NCBI GenBank assembly: GCA_034433305.1
Contig: DAOUAM010000058.1
Span: forward strand, 1 to 25,456
Reading direction: 5' to 3'
Source of the DNA: DAOUAM01 sp034433305
Lineage (GTDB): Bacteria > Chloroflexota > Dehalococcoidia > Lucifugimonadales > DAOUAM01
DNA: 25,456 nt
Both the position numbers and the translations under genes were made by a program. The notes beneath the pieces are model-generated. The model did no database searches. It had not been told where the DNA came from and saw only the letters and a program-made list of their open reading frames with translations. Below, piece after piece: positions 23,917-25,456 of the stretch. Every line of letters begins with the position of its first letter. Positions within the stretch are counted from its first letter, which is position 1.

Positions 23917-25074
23917 ATGGAAGGAACAGAAAGCCCCCTGGCGGAGCGGAACGCCAGCAACCCCGGCGTGTCCAGGACGCTTGCCTTCGGACTGCTGGGC
24001 ATCGGCATCTTGCTGGGCTTCATGCTGGCCATCGTAGTCCTTAACTCGGTCGGCGGCACGGGCAGCAATCTGCCCCCGCTCTACGACGAGGCGCTGGTCA
24101 CCTCCATCGTGGAGAAGGCCAGCCCATCAGTGGTCGAGTTGACCGTTACGGGCGGGCAGGACCGGGATATACCGCTGCTGAGGCGTAGCAGCACCGGCTC
24201 CGGCTTCTTCGTGGATGACCAGGGACACATCATCACCAACTACCACGTGGTGGACGGGGCCAGCCAGATTACCGTGAGGCTCCACGACAACCGTACCCTG
24301 GAGGCGAAGGTGCTGGGGACAAGCCCCGCCGACGACCTGGCGCTGCTCCAGGTCAACCCTGACCAGGTGCGGGGCATAGCGCCCCTGCCGCTGGCCGACT
24401 CCGACAGGGCCAGGCCGGGGCAAATGGCCATCGCCATAGGCAGCCCCTTCAGGTACTTCAACACGGTGACCGTGGGAGTGGTCAGCGGTGTGGGACGCGG
24501 ACTGCAGAGCATCCTCCAGCGCCCCATCCCCGACATGATCCAGACCGACGCCGCCCTCAACCCTGGCAACTCAGGCGGGCCGCTGCTGAACGCCAGCGGG
24601 GAGGTCATCGGCGTCAACTCGGCCATACAGGTGGCCTCGCCCCTCCGGGTGGGCAGCAGCGGGGAAGAAAGGGGACAGATAGGCTTCGCCGTGTCCAGCA
24701 ACACCTTGCGCGGCCTGATGCCCCAGCTACTGGAAGCTGAGAAAGTACACCGGCCCTGGCTGGGTGTCGGCGGCACGGAACTGACCAGGGAGCTGGCGGA
24801 GTCCCTGGGCATTCCAGCCGAGCGCGGCGTCTATGTGAGCACGGTCTTCCCGGACAGCCCGGCGGAGAAGGCAGGCCTGGTCGCCGACAGCGCCAGCGGC
24901 CTGACCGGCAGCGGCGACATCATAATCGCTGTGGACGGCAGGCCCGTGGCCTCGGTGACCGATATGGTCAGCTACTTCAACACCATGCGGCCAGGAAGCG
25001 ACGTAAAGCTCACCATCCTCAGGAACGGCGCAACGCTGGAGGTCAGCGCCACGCTGGCCGAATGGCCTGACTGA
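23917..25074 (+). CDS. HtrA/DegP-type S1C serine protease with PDZ domain
   Basis: A 385-aa membrane-anchored protease for envelope quality control. One hydrophobic segment near residues 20-46 (TLAFGLLGIGILLGFMLAIVVL) anchors it, with the catalytic part outside. The trypsin-like domain has TGSGFFVDDQGHIITNYHVV with His110, DDLALLQV with Asp140, and NPGNSGGPLL with nucleophile Ser219. A single PDZ domain follows (about 285-380; RPWLGVGGTELTRELAESLG, GVYVSTVFPDSPAEKAGL, GDIIIAVDGRPV). The triad is complete, so it should be active. The start ATG is at 23917 with GGAG about 8 nt upstream. Only 25 bp separate its end from the convergent aminotransferase gene; no terminator is visible there. Confidence 0.95.
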   Translation: MEGTESPLAERNASNPGVSRTLAFGLLGIGILLGFMLAIVVLNSVGGTGSNLPPLYDEALVTSIVEKASPSVVELTVTGGQDRDIPLLRRSSTGSGFFVDDQGHIITNYHVVDGASQITVRLHDNRTLEAKVLGTSPADDLALLQVNPDQVRGIAPLPLADSDRARPGQMAIAIGSPFRYFNTVTVGVVSGVGRGLQSILQRPIPDMIQTDAALNPGNSGGPLLNASGEVIGVNSAIQVASPLRVGSSGEERGQIGFAVSSNTLRGLMPQLLEAEKVHRPWLGVGGTELTRELAESLGIPAERGVYVSTVFPDSPAEKAGLVADSASGLTGSGDIIIAVDGRPVASVTDMVSYFNTMRPGSDVKLTILRNGATLEVSATLAEWPD

Positions 25075-25099
25075 TGCTGGCGCGCCCGGCTGAACGCCT

Positions 25100-25456
25100 C
25101 TACAGCGCCTTCTCCACCTCGGCTATGACGGCGTCCACCTGCTGCACCAGGTAGTCCACCTCTTCTTTGGTTACACACAATGGCGGCGCCAGGGCTATGA
25201 CGTCAGCGCCCCTGCCCAGCAGGCCGTGGTGAGACAGGGCGATGGTCACCTTCTTGCCCAGCTCGGCCTCCCTGGGGAAGCGCTGCCGTGTTGCACGGTC
25301 CTTCACCAGCTCTATCCCACACAGCAGCCCCATGCCCCCACGAATGTCCCCCACGATGGGGTGCTCATACAAAGTCTGCAACTGCTGGTACAGGTACTCC
25401 CCCATGCGCGCCGAGTTGTCCACCATCCCCTCCCCCTCCATGATGTCCAGGTTGGC
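25100..25456 (-). CDS. Class III aminotransferase, C-terminal part
   Basis: The gene runs off the right edge; the last 119 codons are visible. ANLDIMEGEGMVDNSARMGEYL, then HPIVGDIRGGMGLLCGIELVKDRATR and LSHHGLLGRGADVIALAPPLCVTKEEVDYLV match the C-terminal small domain of PLP-dependent class III (omega-amino acid) aminotransferases. IRGGMGLLCGIELV and APPL are family markers. The catalytic lysine lies outside the window. The family includes beta-alanine, taurine, putrescine and DAPA transaminases; the substrate cannot be decided from this piece. Confidence 0.9.
   Translation of the reverse strand, partial: ANLDIMEGEGMVDNSARMGEYLYQQLQTLYEHPIVGDIRGGMGLLCGIELVKDRATRQRFPREAELGKKVTIALSHHGLLGRGADVIALAPPLCVTKEEVDYLVQQVDAVIAEVEKAL

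Overview
This is a gene-dense, high-GC window from a bacterial chromosome. I see no phage, plasmid, IS, tRNA, rRNA or CRISPR features. Gene content points to Chloroflexota, possibly the SAR202/Dehalococcoidia side: flavin enzymes (a GlcD-GlpC-like FAD/Fe-S oxidase, a berberine-bridge-type FAD oxidase, a luciferase-like monooxygenase), lipoproteins with Thr/Pro-rich linkers, a DUF3179 protein, and an AspRS with the non-discriminating residue pair. This placement is inference from gene content and has not been tested by phylogeny.

Layout. (1) 1-2722: a FAD-binding/4Fe-4S oxidase on +. Its N-terminal piece (1-136) lies on the opposite strand, so an inversion or misassembly junction sits at the left edge. 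(2) 2938-5185: a BBE-type FAD oxidase (-) divergent from an HxlR-SCP2 regulator (+), with a perfect 8-bp inverted repeat over the shared promoter. (3) 5383-7863: a Lon-like AAA_32 protease, then a candidate 31-aa membrane peptide, a lipoprotein and an LLM flavin oxidoreductase, all three on -. (4) 10703-13405: glmU and a CNNM/CorC-type CBS protein in tandem. (5) 13693-14145: an Lrp/AsnC regulator with a near-consensus promoter and an upstream palindrome. (6) 14522-17778: aspS and a phosphohexomutase, 32 bp apart. (7) 17829-20305: a strong promoter and a 13-nt match to the anti-Shine-Dalgarno, driving a 20-residue Cys-containing microprotein and then a penicillin-acylase-type Ntn hydrolase. (8) 20426-21699: a PHP-domain protein and a GNAT acetyltransferase. 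(9) 22019-25456: an MgtC-type membrane protein, a DUF3179 lipoprotein (-), an HtrA-type protease and the 3' part of a class III aminotransferase (-).

The genes form short transcription units (glmU-CBS, aspS-phosphohexomutase, microprotein-acylase, PHP-GNAT) rather than one pathway. glmU and the mutase belong to sugar-nucleotide and cell-envelope metabolism. The HtrA protease, lipoproteins, MgtC and CBS proteins belong to the membrane or envelope.

No complete novel multi-gene system is evident. The most interesting signals are the microprotein with its unusually strong expression signals, the inverted gene start at the left edge, the HxlR operator, an in-frame repeat inside the FAD oxidase, and the predicted non-discriminating AspRS.
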